Shown here: one piece after another, positions 54,789-63,154 of the stretch
Position numbering within the stretch: position 1 is the first letter of the stretch
Layout: each line of letters opens with the position of its first letter
NCBI GenBank assembly: GCA_049423065.1
Contig: JBMSQB010000007.1
Location: 11,918-75,917, forward strand
From: SYIM01 sp041182885
GTDB taxonomy: Bacteria; Pseudomonadota; Gammaproteobacteria; Burkholderiales; Burkholderiaceae_E
Direction of reading: 5' to 3'
Length of the DNA stretch: 64,000 nucleotides
Translations under genes and position numbers: made by a program
The notes under the pieces: model-generated
The model's database searches: none
The model's input: only the letters and a program-made list of their open reading frames with translations
Told to the model about the DNA's origin: nothing

Positions 54789-55984
54789 GCAGGTTGTCGC
54801 CGGACTCGGCGGAGCAGCGAAGCGCCGGGGGCCCGCGCCTTGCGAGGCGCGTTGATGCGATCGCGCCCTTCCGCGTGATGGAACTCGTCAAACGCGCGAG
54901 CGCCCTCGCAGCGGCGGGCCATCCCGTCATCCAGATGAATATCGGTGAGCCTGATTTCACCGCCCCGCCGCCGGTGCTCGCCGCCCTCGAGCGGGCCGCC
55001 GCCCAGGGGCTGTCGCAATACACGCCCGCCCTGGGTATCGAGCCGCTGCGCCGGGCGATCGCGCGCGACTACGGCGAGCGTCATGGGCTGGATATCTCGC
55101 CCTCACGGATCGTGGTGACGGCCGGCGCGTCGGCTGCGCTGCTCCTCGCCTGCTGCGCGCTGGTGGATGCTGGCGACCAGGTACTGATGACCGACCCCAG
55201 CTATCCGTGCAATCGCCATTTCGTGGCAGCCTTCGATGGCGTGCCGGCGCTGGTGCCGGTGGGCCCGGAGACCCGCTTCCAGATGACGCGCGCCCTGCTC
55301 GAGTCGCACTGGACCGGGGCAACCGCAGGTGCGCTTCTCGCCACGCCCGCCAACCCCACCGGGACCTCCATCCCGTTCAGCGAACTGGCCGGCATCGTCG
55401 ATGCGATTCGTGCGCGCGGAGGCTTCAGCCTGATCGATGAAATCTATCTGGGCCTCAGCTACGAGGGCAGGCCCCGAAGCGCACTCGAACTGGGCGACGA
55501 TGTGATCGTCTGCAACAGTTTTTCGAAAACCTTCAGCATGACAGGCTGGCGCCTGGGCTGGCTGGTGGTTCCCGAGTCGCTGGTGCCCGCCTTCGAAAAA
55601 CTGGCCCAGAATCTTTTCATCTGTGCCTCGGCGCTCGCGCAGCACGCGGCGCTCGCCTGCTTCGAGCCCGAATCCATGGCGATTTTCGAGGCGCAGCGCG
55701 AATCATTTCGCAAGCGCCGTGACTTCATCGTGCCAGCGCTGCGTGAGGCAGGGCTCGACGTACCGGTCACACCAGACGGCGCGTTCTATGTCTGGATCGA
55801 CTGCGCCCGCGTGTGCTCGAGCAGCATGAGCTTCGCCGAACGACTGCTGGAAGAAGCCTGGGTGTCGATCGTGCCGGGACACGACTTCGGCACGCACCAG
55901 GCCGATCGTTATCTCAGGCTGTCCTATGCCACCGCCCAGCCGCAGCTCGAAGAGGCGGTGCGCAGGATGTCACGACTGATCTAA
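54785..55984 (+). CDS. PLP-dependent aminotransferase (class I/II)
   Basis: A 399-residue fold-type I aminotransferase. Key blocks are MNIGEPDFTAP, TAGASAALLLAC, TPANPTGT, SLIDEIYLGLSY and the PLP lysine in CNSFSKTFSMTGWRLGW. GTG start overlaps the upstream stop (GTGA), so it is coupled to the glyoxylate aminotransferase. Substrate unknown; the sequence resembles aspartate/alanine aminotransferases. Its stop overlaps the convergent lytic transglycosylase gene (CTAA). Confidence 0.92.
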   Translation: MSRLSPDSAEQRSAGGPRLARRVDAIAPFRVMELVKRASALAAAGHPVIQMNIGEPDFTAPPPVLAALERAAAQGLSQYTPALGIEPLRRAIARDYGERHGLDISPSRIVVTAGASAALLLACCALVDAGDQVLMTDPSYPCNRHFVAAFDGVPALVPVGPETRFQMTRALLESHWTGATAGALLATPANPTGTSIPFSELAGIVDAIRARGGFSLIDEIYLGLSYEGRPRSALELGDDVIVCNSFSKTFSMTGWRLGWLVVPESLVPAFEKLAQNLFICASALAQHAALACFEPESMAIFEAQRESFRKRRDFIVPALREAGLDVPVTPDGAFYVWIDCARVCSSSMSFAERLLEEAWVSIVPGHDFGTHQADRYLRLSYATAQPQLEEAVRRMSRLI

Positions 55985-56778
55985 GACCCCGAAGGGCTGA
56001 CAACCTCGCGCGCACTGGCTCCGGGGAGCACGCGCATGACCAGGTCCTCGGGCGCCTCGGCCACGCCGCGAAGCACGTCCCGCGCACGCAGCACCCGGGC
56101 ACCGTAGCCACTGTCGTGCGGCCGGCGCGCAGCACCGACATAGGCCTTGAGCGCGGCTTCGGTGCTGCCTTCACGGAGCAGATGAATTCGCAGCAGCTCG
56201 GCGCCCACGCGTATGTTCGCTTGCGGATCGAATACCGCCTCGCTACCGCCGAACGGTTCAAAGCGCTCGGCATGGACCTGGGTGCGGATCTGCATCAGCC
56301 CCTGTGCGCCGCGCGCGCTTTGCGCGAACGTGTTGAAGGACGACTCCACCGACATCACCGCCAGAAGCAGAAGCGGGTCGAGCTTCACTTCGCCGGCCAC
56401 CTCGTAGGCGAGTGCAACCACCCGCGCTGCCTGAGCCGTATCGACCTGATAACGGTCGACGATGTGATCGGTCAGACGGCGCTGCGCGCGGGGGATCTCG
56501 ACCACCGCGCGTTGCTCGGCAAGCGGCGGCACCTCGGCCGGCGCGGGTGCCGGCAGGTGGGCGGCCCAGCCTGGTGACTTTCGGAGCCATTCCCCCTGCG
56601 GGCCTGGGCGGGGCAGATCGGACTGGCTCAGCCCCTGGGCGGTCGGACGGATTGCCGGGCTGGCCACATTGACGGTGGCGAGGGCCCACAGCACACACGC
56701 GGCCACAACCGCTGCCAAGGCACACGCAAGGAGCACCTGGGAGGCATGTAAACGTTCGCCGCCCGCTTCAATATCCAC
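55981..56778 (-). CDS. Lytic transglycosylase domain-containing protein
   Basis: A 265-residue protein with one N-terminal membrane helix (VLLACALAAVVAACVLWAL near residues 14-32) and an SLT domain (about 130-235) with the catalytic glutamate in SVESSFN and the ARGAQGLMQI block. It would cleave peptidoglycan in the periplasm while anchored in the inner membrane. I chose GTG at 56778; the long upstream frame shows no protein-like character. Confidence 0.88.
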   Translation of the reverse strand: MDIEAGGERLHASQVLLACALAAVVAACVLWALATVNVASPAIRPTAQGLSQSDLPRPGPQGEWLRKSPGWAAHLPAPAPAEVPPLAEQRAVVEIPRAQRRLTDHIVDRYQVDTAQAARVVALAYEVAGEVKLDPLLLLAVMSVESSFNTFAQSARGAQGLMQIRTQVHAERFEPFGGSEAVFDPQANIRVGAELLRIHLLREGSTEAALKAYVGAARRPHDSGYGARVLRARDVLRGVAEAPEDLVMRVLPGASAREVVSPSGS

Positions 56779-57155
56779 AACTCTTCTCCAGCAGAAAGCC
56801 TCCCCAGCGCTGCCCTGTCCGCCGGCAAGGCGGAAAACCACCCACCGATCGCAGGAGCGGCGGGCAGACAGAGACTGGCAGGAACGATGCACCGGCCGGC
56901 GTGACCCAGCATCGGCGGCGCACCCTGGGCTGGACCGGAGGCGGTCGCGCCCGAACAAGGAGGCAGGTGTTTTTGAATCGAACGGGTATATTTTACGTCG
57001 CCCGCCCGGGTGGGCCAAAACAGCGACCGATTCGCCCTCTGGCCGGCATGCCGTCCATCGGGACGGTCCCCATTGTTGCCGCGGCAATCCCCTTCACGCG
57101 CTGAGGGATAGCCGGTTTGCCGCCGTATCCTGATCCCGATCAACACGAGCCCATC
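56779..57155. other. Intergenic region between lytic transglycosylase and ubiD
   Basis: About 377 bases without a supported gene. An AT-rich stretch near 56970-57000 (with TATATT at 56987-56992) is the only promoter-like part on the plus strand, about 170 nt before the ubiD start, but no -35 is at the right distance. It may hold the ubiD promoter and the start signals of the divergent transglycosylase gene. Confidence 0.5.
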
Positions 57156-58712
57156 TTGAAATACACCGACCTGCGGGATTTCATCGCCCAACTTGAACGC
57201 ACCGGCGAACTGCGCCGCATTGCCCAGCCGGTCTCGCCACAGTTCGACATGACCGAGATCGCCGACCGGGTATTGCGCGCGCAGGGGCCAGCGCTTCTTT
57301 TCGAGCGCCCCCAACAGGGCGAGCGCTCGTGGCGTATCCCGGTGCTCGCCAACCTGTTCGGCACACCCTACCGGGTCGCGCTCGGCATGGGCGAGTCGTC
57401 CACCGAAGCCCTGCGCGAGGTGGGCAAATTGCTGGCCGCGCTCAAGGAGCCCGAACCGCCAAAGGGCCTGCGCGATGCCTGGGAGAAGCTGCCGCTCCTG
57501 CGGCATGCGCTCACCATGAGCCCGCGCGAGGTCTCAAGCGCCCCCTGCCAGCAGCAGGTCTTTGAAGGGCGAGAGGTCGATCTCGAGTCGCTGCCCATCC
57601 AGACCTGCTGGCCTGGCGACGCCGCGCCGCTCATCACCTGGGGGCTGGTGGTCACACGCGGCCCGGGCAAACCGCGCCAGAACCTAGGCATCTATCGCCA
57701 GCAGGTGCTGTCGCGCAACCAGACCATCATGCGCTGGCTCGCGCATCGCGGCGGCGCGCTCGATTTCCGCGATCATGCGATCGCCCAGCCCGGTGTGCCT
57801 TTCCCGGTGGCGGTGGCGCTGGGCGCCGACCCGGCCACCATCCTGGGCGCGGTCACGCCAGTCCCCGACACGCTCTCCGAATATCAGTTTGCGGGGCTGC
57901 TGCGCGGCGGTCGCACCGAGATCGTCCGCTGCATGGGGAGCGATCTGCGGGTGCCCGCCACCGCCGAGATCGTCCTTGAAGGCAGTCTGCGGCCCGATCC
58001 TGACGGCGCGCTCACGCGCGCGCATGCCACCCGCCTCGGTTGGCGTGGCGAATTGCCCGCCGCCGCGCTGACCGGCTGGGAAATGGCGCTGGAGGGCCCG
58101 TTTGGCGATCACACCGGCTACTACAACGAACAGGACTGGTTCCCGGTCTTCACAATCGACCGAATCACCCAGCGACGCGAACCGATCTACCACAGCACCT
58201 ACACCGGCAAGCCCCCCGATGAGCCAGCCATCCTCGGGGTGGCGCTGAACGAGGTGTTCGTGCCCATCCTGTGCCGGCAATTCACCGAGATCGTCGACTT
58301 CTATCTGCCGCCAGAGGGCTGTTCATACCGGCTCGCAGTGGTGTCGATGCGCAAGCAGTACCCGGGTCACGCCAAGCGCGTGATGTTTGGCATCTGGAGT
58401 TTTTTGCGTCAGTTCATGTACACCAAGACCATCATCGTGGTCGACGACGATGTGAACGTGCGCGACTGGAAGGAAGTGATCTGGGCGCTCACCACCCGCG
58501 TTGACCCGGCGCGCGACACCACGCTGGTCGAGAACACGCCGATCGATTATCTCGATTTCGCCTCGCCGGTCTCGGGGCTGGGCTCAAAGATGGGCATCGA
58601 TGCCACCAACAAGTGGCCGGGCGAGACCACCCGGGAGTGGGGGCGGCCCATCGTGATGGATGCCGCGGTCAAAGCCCGGGTCGATGCGCTGTGGGGGCAA
58701 CTCGGGCTCTGA
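57156..58712 (+). CDS. ubiD: UbiD family decarboxylase (ubiquinone biosynthesis type)
   Basis: A 518-residue prenylated-FMN-dependent decarboxylase. From TTG at 57156 the protein begins (M)KYTDLRDFIAQLERTGEL, which is the normal UbiD start; the frame further up adds 13 unlike residues. Blocks GMGESS, GIYRQQVLSRNQT, FTIDRIT and the C-terminal VDPARDTTLVEN are present. It decarboxylates 4-hydroxy-3-polyprenylbenzoate. The partner ubiX (prFMN synthase) is not in the window. Confidence 0.93.
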   Translation: MKYTDLRDFIAQLERTGELRRIAQPVSPQFDMTEIADRVLRAQGPALLFERPQQGERSWRIPVLANLFGTPYRVALGMGESSTEALREVGKLLAALKEPEPPKGLRDAWEKLPLLRHALTMSPREVSSAPCQQQVFEGREVDLESLPIQTCWPGDAAPLITWGLVVTRGPGKPRQNLGIYRQQVLSRNQTIMRWLAHRGGALDFRDHAIAQPGVPFPVAVALGADPATILGAVTPVPDTLSEYQFAGLLRGGRTEIVRCMGSDLRVPATAEIVLEGSLRPDPDGALTRAHATRLGWRGELPAAALTGWEMALEGPFGDHTGYYNEQDWFPVFTIDRITQRREPIYHSTYTGKPPDEPAILGVALNEVFVPILCRQFTEIVDFYLPPEGCSYRLAVVSMRKQYPGHAKRVMFGIWSFLRQFMYTKTIIVVDDDVNVRDWKEVIWALTTRVDPARDTTLVENTPIDYLDFASPVSGLGSKMGIDATNKWPGETTREWGRPIVMDAAVKARVDALWGQLGL

Positions 58713-58747
58713 GCAACGGGCGCCGACGGGCGCAGACGGGCACCCCG

Positions 58748-60217
58748 TCAGCCGTTGTCGTAGACCCAGCGCAGGAAGGTATCCTGCGCCGGCTGCGCGC
58801 CCAGAATCTTCTCGCCATTGATGATCATCACCACGGCATAGCGCCTGCCAGAGGCCGCATCCACATAGCCGGCAATCGACTTCACATCGCGCAGGCTCCC
58901 GGTCTTGATCCAGGCGCGGCCCGCGAGCGGGTGTCGCTGCAGTCGCGCTCGCATGGTGCCGTCGATGCCCACCTGCGGCAACGTGATCCGGAACAGGTCT
59001 GCATGCGTGTTGCCGGCCGCGTGAACCAGCAGCCGGGCGAGGCTCGCCGCGCTGATCCGCTCCTCGCGCGAGAGCCCCGAGCCATTGTCGATCACCAGCT
59101 CCGGAAAATGCAGGCCGCGGCTGTCGAGCCAGCGCTGCACCATCTCGCGCATGCGCAGCGGTGAAGCGGGCTGAGCGGGCGTTGCGCTGGCCCCGAGCAG
59201 CACCTGTCGGGTCATCACGTTGTTGCTGAACTTGTTGATGTCTTGCGAAATTTCCCAGAGCGCCTTCGGCGACTCCCAGCGCTGCCACACGGCGAGCCGA
59301 GCTGCCGCCCCGGTCTCGATCCGGGTCTTCCCCCGGATCACGCCACCCGAGGCCTGCCAAGCCGCCTTGAAAAAGCCGTGGATGAAGTCGCGGTGCGACA
59401 GCACCGCTGCGTAGATGCCCTGCTCGCCACACGAAGGAAAATACCGTCCCCCCACCCGGATCGAGGCCGCCCCCGAAGACCCCGTTTCGGTCTGCGCTGC
59501 AGCGTCGCGGACCCAGAGCGCAAGCGACCCGGGCTGGCAGGCTCCTGCCTGGACGCTCAGCTCATTGACAACCCGGACGTCCGCAAGCGGGGGATCAAGC
59601 GCGATTTTTGCCGCGCCCCCTGCCGGTTTCACCACCACCCGCACCGACTTGAAATTCATCAGCGCAGCGTGCGGCGCGACGTTGTAGGGCTGCGATGCGT
59701 CACCATCGATCGGCTGCCCGGGTTCGGCGCGCAAATCGAAGAGCGCATCATCGATCACCAGGTCGCCACGGATGTCGCGCAGCCCCGCCGCCCGCATGCG
59801 CCGGATGAATTCGGTCAGGTCTTCCACGACCAGCTTCGGGTCGCCGCCACCGCGCAGCACCAGGTCGCCTTCGAGCACGCCATCCGACAGGCGGCCGCCA
59901 AGGTGCGCAGTCGTGACCCAGCGGTACTCCGGGCCCAGTACGTTGAGCGCGACATAGGTGCTCAGCAGCTTGATGGTCGAGGCCGGATTCAACGCCCGCC
60001 CGACGTTCCATTCAAGGAGCGGCGGCCCGCCCGTCACGGGGACGGCGACCAGCCCGACCTGCGCGGGCGATGCGCCCGTCGCGGCAATCCAGTGCGAGAC
60101 CGGCGGGGCGGGCTCGGCCCATCCGCGGGTGGCCAACGCCCCAAGGACCAGCACCACCGCCAGCGACTGCAGGCCAAGTCGCCCCGTCATGCGGCCCATC
60201 CATTCAATGATGTTCAC
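58748..60217 (-). CDS. dacB: D-alanyl-D-alanine carboxypeptidase/endopeptidase (PBP4)
   Basis: A 489-residue class C penicillin-binding protein. After a signal peptide (residues about 10-37, LGLQSLAVVLVLGALATRGWA), the active-site triad is visible: SxxK in NPASTIKLL, SxN in KFSNNVM and KTG in WIKTGSL. It trims peptidoglycan in the periplasm. The start is uncertain: GTG at 60217 has a GGGAG box, while ATG at 60199 and 60190 are also possible; all leave the signal peptide intact. Confidence 0.94.
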   Translation of the reverse strand: MNIIEWMGRMTGRLGLQSLAVVLVLGALATRGWAEPAPPVSHWIAATGASPAQVGLVAVPVTGGPPLLEWNVGRALNPASTIKLLSTYVALNVLGPEYRWVTTAHLGGRLSDGVLEGDLVLRGGGDPKLVVEDLTEFIRRMRAAGLRDIRGDLVIDDALFDLRAEPGQPIDGDASQPYNVAPHAALMNFKSVRVVVKPAGGAAKIALDPPLADVRVVNELSVQAGACQPGSLALWVRDAAAQTETGSSGAASIRVGGRYFPSCGEQGIYAAVLSHRDFIHGFFKAAWQASGGVIRGKTRIETGAAARLAVWQRWESPKALWEISQDINKFSNNVMTRQVLLGASATPAQPASPLRMREMVQRWLDSRGLHFPELVIDNGSGLSREERISAASLARLLVHAAGNTHADLFRITLPQVGIDGTMRARLQRHPLAGRAWIKTGSLRDVKSIAGYVDAASGRRYAVVMIINGEKILGAQPAQDTFLRWVYDNG

Positions 60218-60336
60218 GGAACTCCCGATCCACACTGCATCAATCGTCACACCGGACCACCGACGGCCGCGATGGTAACCGAAGCCGATCCTGGGTCAGG
60301 ACAGCAACCGGCGCCCCTCTTGCCGGACCGGTCAAC

Positions 60337-60365
60337 TTGACCCCCCCTTTCGGTCTGCCTAACAT
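60337..60365 (+). promoter_or_regulatory. Candidate promoter, possibly for a leaderless mRNA
   Basis: TTGACC (60337-60342) and TAACAT (60360-60365) are separated by exactly 17 bp. The expected transcript start (60371-60373) falls on the A of the ATG at 60372, so the small coiled-coil gene would have almost no leader. No ribosome binding site precedes that ATG, which fits. Confidence 0.5.
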
Positions 60366-60371
60366 CCGGGC

Positions 60372-60581
60372 ATGGAACAAGACGTACAACTTCTTGGCGA
60401 CCAGATCGATCGTCTGCTCGCCAACATGCGCCGACTGGTTGATGAAAACGCCCGCCTCAAGGCGGCGCTCTCTGACAGCCAGGCCCTCAACGCCGATCTG
60501 CGAGAGCGGATGGCAGATGCCCGCGCCCGGGTCGAGTTCGCGCTCTCCCGCTTGCCGGCCGACATGGCCGACCCCTCCTGA
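60372..60581 (+). CDS. Small coiled-coil protein of the TIGR02449 / ZapB-like group
   Basis: A 69-residue protein, mostly one helix with heptad spacing of hydrophobic residues (QLLGDQIDRLL, LVDENARLKAAL). Small proteins of this type lie directly upstream of zapA in many beta- and gammaproteobacteria and are thought to be cell division factors. A strong promoter pattern ends just before its ATG and there is no Shine-Dalgarno, so it may be leaderless. Confidence 0.8.
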   Translation: MEQDVQLLGDQIDRLLANMRRLVDENARLKAALSDSQALNADLRERMADARARVEFALSRLPADMADPS

Positions 60582-60638
60582 TCATCCCGCCGTGGGCCGC
60601 TGCCCCGTTTGAACCCCCTTACCGCCACCGAGCCCCAG

Positions 60639-60941
60639 ATGGAACAGATCGACGTCAGGATCCTGGATCGCGAGTACCGGCTCTCGGTCACCCCAGAGGA
60701 CAAAGACCGGCTGGTCCGGGCGGCGCAAATGGTCGACAGCAAGATGCGCGCAATCCGCGACTCGGGCCGCGTCACCAGCACCGACCGGATCGCAGTGCTG
60801 GCAGCACTGCAGTTCGCCCATCAGATTCTCGGCAACGGCAACGACACCCAGGCCCAGCAAGCCGCCGAGGTCAGCCGCCGGCTGCGCAAGATCAACGACA
60901 CCCTCGAGACCGAGCTTCGGCAGCAGGAAAATCTTTTCTGA
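60639..60941 (+). CDS. zapA: Cell division protein ZapA
   Basis: A 100-residue ZapA. The N-terminal globular part (EQIDVRILDREYRLSVTPEDKDRLVRAA) is followed by a coiled-coil ending LETELRQQENLF. ZapA tetramers bundle FtsZ filaments at midcell. ATG at 60639 is used; TTG at 60609 would add 10 residues. 6S RNA follows at once, as in many betaproteobacteria. Confidence 0.92.
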   Translation: MEQIDVRILDREYRLSVTPEDKDRLVRAAQMVDSKMRAIRDSGRVTSTDRIAVLAALQFAHQILGNGNDTQAQQAAEVSRRLRKINDTLETELRQQENLF

Positions 60942-60967
60942 CTGCGGGCCTGACTACCAAGGCGCGA

Positions 60968-60973
60968 TACAAT
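60968..60973 (+). promoter_or_regulatory. -10 box of the 6S RNA promoter
   Basis: TACAAT at 60968-60973, about 6 bases before the predicted 5' end of 6S RNA. No clear -35 at 17 bp. Confidence 0.5.
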
Positions 60974-60978
60974 CAATG

Positions 60979-61158
60979 CGCCCTGCGGTGTTCGATTAGG
61001 CCATACATTCCTTGAACCAATAATGTGACTCAGGCCACGGCGATTCGCGTACCGCTGTTGTGATCGTCCCTCGTCGGATGAACCTGATGCGGTGCCTGCT
61101 GTGGCCGACCTGAACTTCACGGTTCAGGATGCTGGTCTGCCGGCACAGGCGGGGCCCC
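60979..61158 (+). ncRNA. ssrS: 6S RNA
   Basis: A region of about 180 bases directly after zapA carries the parts expected of betaproteobacterial 6S RNA. The 5' arm (GCCCTGCGGTG near 60979-60990) can pair with the 3' arm (CAGGCGGGGC near 61146-61155). The blocks CCTTGAACC and AATGTGACTC lie in the 5' half, and CCTGATGCGGTGCCTG and CTGAACTTCACGGTTCAGG in the 3' half. A -10 box (TACAAT) precedes it and GGGGCCCCTTTTC follows it. 6S RNA binds the sigma-70 RNA polymerase as a promoter mimic. The ends are estimates. Downstream, the ygfA gene usually next to it in gammaproteobacteria is absent. Confidence 0.85.
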
Positions 61159-61221
61159 TTTTCTCGCTTCCGTTCGAGCGCAACCGGCGGGCTGCCGCTT
61201 GCCTGGGCATCATCCCTTCCC

Positions 61222-61695
61222 ATGAACGCTCCCCGGCAGTATTGGCTGATGAAATCCGAGCCCGACGAGTGCTCGATCGATCACGCACTGGCCGCGCCAA
61301 ACGGTACCGTGGCCTGGGTCGGCGTTCGCAACTACCAGGCGCGCAATTTCATGCGCGATGCCATGCGGATCGGCGACGGCGTGCTGTTCTATCACTCGGG
61401 CTGCGCGGAACCCGGCGTGGCGGGTCTTGCCGAGGTGGCCTCTGTGCCCTATCCGGATCCCACGCAATTCGACCACCGCTCGCCCTACTTTGATCCGGCG
61501 AGCAAACCCGCCCAGCCACGCTGGATGCTGGTCGATGTGAAAGCGGTTGAACGCATCCCGCTCGTATCGCTGGCCCGGATGCGCGCCGAGGCGGCGCTCG
61601 CCGACATGCAGGTGCTGCGGCGCGGCAACCGGCTGTCAATTACGCCGGTGACGCCGGATCAGTGGCGGGCGATGCTGCGGCTTGCTTCGCGGTGA
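61222..61695 (+). CDS. EVE domain-containing protein
   Basis: A 157-residue EVE-domain protein (YTH-like fold). It begins QYWLMKSEPDECSID and has WVGVRNYQARNFMRD, GDGVLFYHSGCAEPG and the C-terminal LSITPVTPDQWRAML. These proteins bind modified bases in nucleic acids. The last 56 bases overlap the 3' end of ispH on the other strand. Confidence 0.93.
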   Translation: MNAPRQYWLMKSEPDECSIDHALAAPNGTVAWVGVRNYQARNFMRDAMRIGDGVLFYHSGCAEPGVAGLAEVASVPYPDPTQFDHRSPYFDPASKPAQPRWMLVDVKAVERIPLVSLARMRAEAALADMQVLRRGNRLSITPVTPDQWRAMLRLASR

Positions 61696-62608
61696 GCCCG
61701 CGCGGCAACGGAAAGGTCACCTTTTCTTCTACCCCGGGCAGCGTGCTCACGCGCGCCGCCCCCAGCTCGCGCAGTCGCGCCACCACTTCAGTGACCAGGA
61801 CCTCGGGTGCCGATGCACCAGCGGTCACACCCACGCGATACCGTCCTGTCACCCAGGCGGGGTCAAGCTGCGCGGCTGAGCCGATCAGCCGGGCTTCGCA
61901 GCCCATTTTCTCGGCAACCTCGCGAAGACGATTGCTGTTGGAGCTGCTCTGCGAACCAATGACCAGCACCAGGTCGCACTGCGGCGCCATAAATTTCACC
62001 GCGTCCTGACGATTCTGGGTGGCGTAGCAAATGTCCTGCTTCTTGGGCTCGGCGATCAGCGGGAAACGCTGCCTCAGCGCATCGATCACCGCCTGGCAGT
62101 CGTCGACCGACAAGGTCGTCTGGGTGACGTAGGCCAGCCGCGAAGGATCACCAATCCGGAGCTCGTCGACATCGGCCACCGTTTCCACCAGGTGGATGCC
62201 GTCATCGATCTGTCCCATCGTGCCCTCGACCTCGGGATGCCCGGCGTGTCCGATCATCACGATCTCGCGTCCTTCCTGCCGCATTTTCGAGACTTCGACA
62301 TGCACCTTGGTCACCAGCGGACAGGTTGCATCGAACACCTGCAAGCCGCGCCCCTCGGCCTTCACGCGTACCGCACGCGATACGCCGTGCGCGGAAAAAA
62401 TCAGCACGGCGCCATCGGGCACATCGTCGACCGAGTCGACAAAGACCGCACCCTTGCCGCGCAGTTCGCCCACCACATGATCGTTGTGGACGATTTCGTG
62501 CCGGACATAGACCGGCCCGCCGAAATTCTGCAGCGCGCGTTCAACGATCTCGATTGCACGGTCAACACCCGCACAAAACCCCCGAGGCTGAGCCAGGACG
62601 ATATCCAT
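61640..62608 (-). CDS. ispH: 4-hydroxy-3-methylbut-2-enyl diphosphate reductase
   Basis: A 322-residue IspH. The three iron-sulfur cysteines are in GFCAGV (Cys12), DATCPLVTK and the KKQDICYATQNRQ block. It makes isopentenyl and dimethylallyl diphosphate, the last step of the MEP route. ATG at 62608 has AAGGAG 6 nt upstream. It follows fkpB by about 10 nt, as in E. coli. Confidence 0.97.
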   Translation of the reverse strand: MDIVLAQPRGFCAGVDRAIEIVERALQNFGGPVYVRHEIVHNDHVVGELRGKGAVFVDSVDDVPDGAVLIFSAHGVSRAVRVKAEGRGLQVFDATCPLVTKVHVEVSKMRQEGREIVMIGHAGHPEVEGTMGQIDDGIHLVETVADVDELRIGDPSRLAYVTQTTLSVDDCQAVIDALRQRFPLIAEPKKQDICYATQNRQDAVKFMAPQCDLVLVIGSQSSSNSNRLREVAEKMGCEARLIGSAAQLDPAWVTGRYRVGVTAGASAPEVLVTEVVARLRELGAARVSTLPGVEEKVTFPLPRGLTAKQAAASPATDPASPA

Positions 62609-62618
62609 CAGAGACTCC

Positions 62619-63131
62619 TTACAACACACCCAGGATCTCGACCTCGAAGTCGATGGCCTGGCCGGCAAGCGGATGATTGAAATCGAACAACACCGACTGA
62701 TCGTTGATTTCCTTCACGACGCCGGCATACCGCCCGCCACCGGGAGCGGGCAGCTCCACCAGATCGCCGGGCTCATAGGTGGTGCCCGCGGTGGTGTGGG
62801 CGTCGAAGACTGATCGGGACAGTCGCTGCAGCAGTTCCGGATTGCGGGGACCAAACGCCTCGCCGGGGGCAAGCGCGAAGCGGCGATGCTCACCTTCGCG
62901 CAAATCCATCAGGCATCGCTCGAGGGGCTCAGCCAGTTGGCCGATCCCGATCTGGAGCGTGGCGGGCTTTCCGCCGAAAGTGCTGATGATGTCAGCGCCG
63001 CGTTCTGCAAGGGTCAATCGGTAGTGCAGCGTGAGGTGCGAATCGGCCCCGACCCGCGCACCCTCGCTGACCGACGCATTGGCGTCTGAGGAGTCGGTGG
63101 GCACGGCGCCTGGCATTGAAGAAGCGTTCAT
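62619..63131 (-). CDS. fkpB: FKBP-type peptidyl-prolyl isomerase FkpB (SlpA-like)
   Basis: A 170-residue protein of the SlyD/SlpA branch of FKBP with an inserted flap domain. It has SHLTLHYRLTLA, IGIGQLAEPLERCLMDLREGE and FGPRNPELLQRL. Adjacent ispH fits the known fkpB-ispH pairing. The first 25 residues are a polar extension before the FKBP fold. Confidence 0.92.
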   Translation of the reverse strand: MNASSMPGAVPTDSSDANASVSEGARVGADSHLTLHYRLTLAERGADIISTFGGKPATLQIGIGQLAEPLERCLMDLREGEHRRFALAPGEAFGPRNPELLQRLSRSVFDAHTTAGTTYEPGDLVELPAPGGGRYAGVVKEINDQSVLFDFNHPLAGQAIDFEVEILGVL

Positions 63132-63154
63132 CAGCCCATTCTAAAGGAACACCC

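Noticed and set aside
56628..57506. A minus-strand frame of 292 codons upstream of the transglycosylase
   Set aside because: It overlaps the start of ubiD and of the transglycosylase and shows no family motifs.
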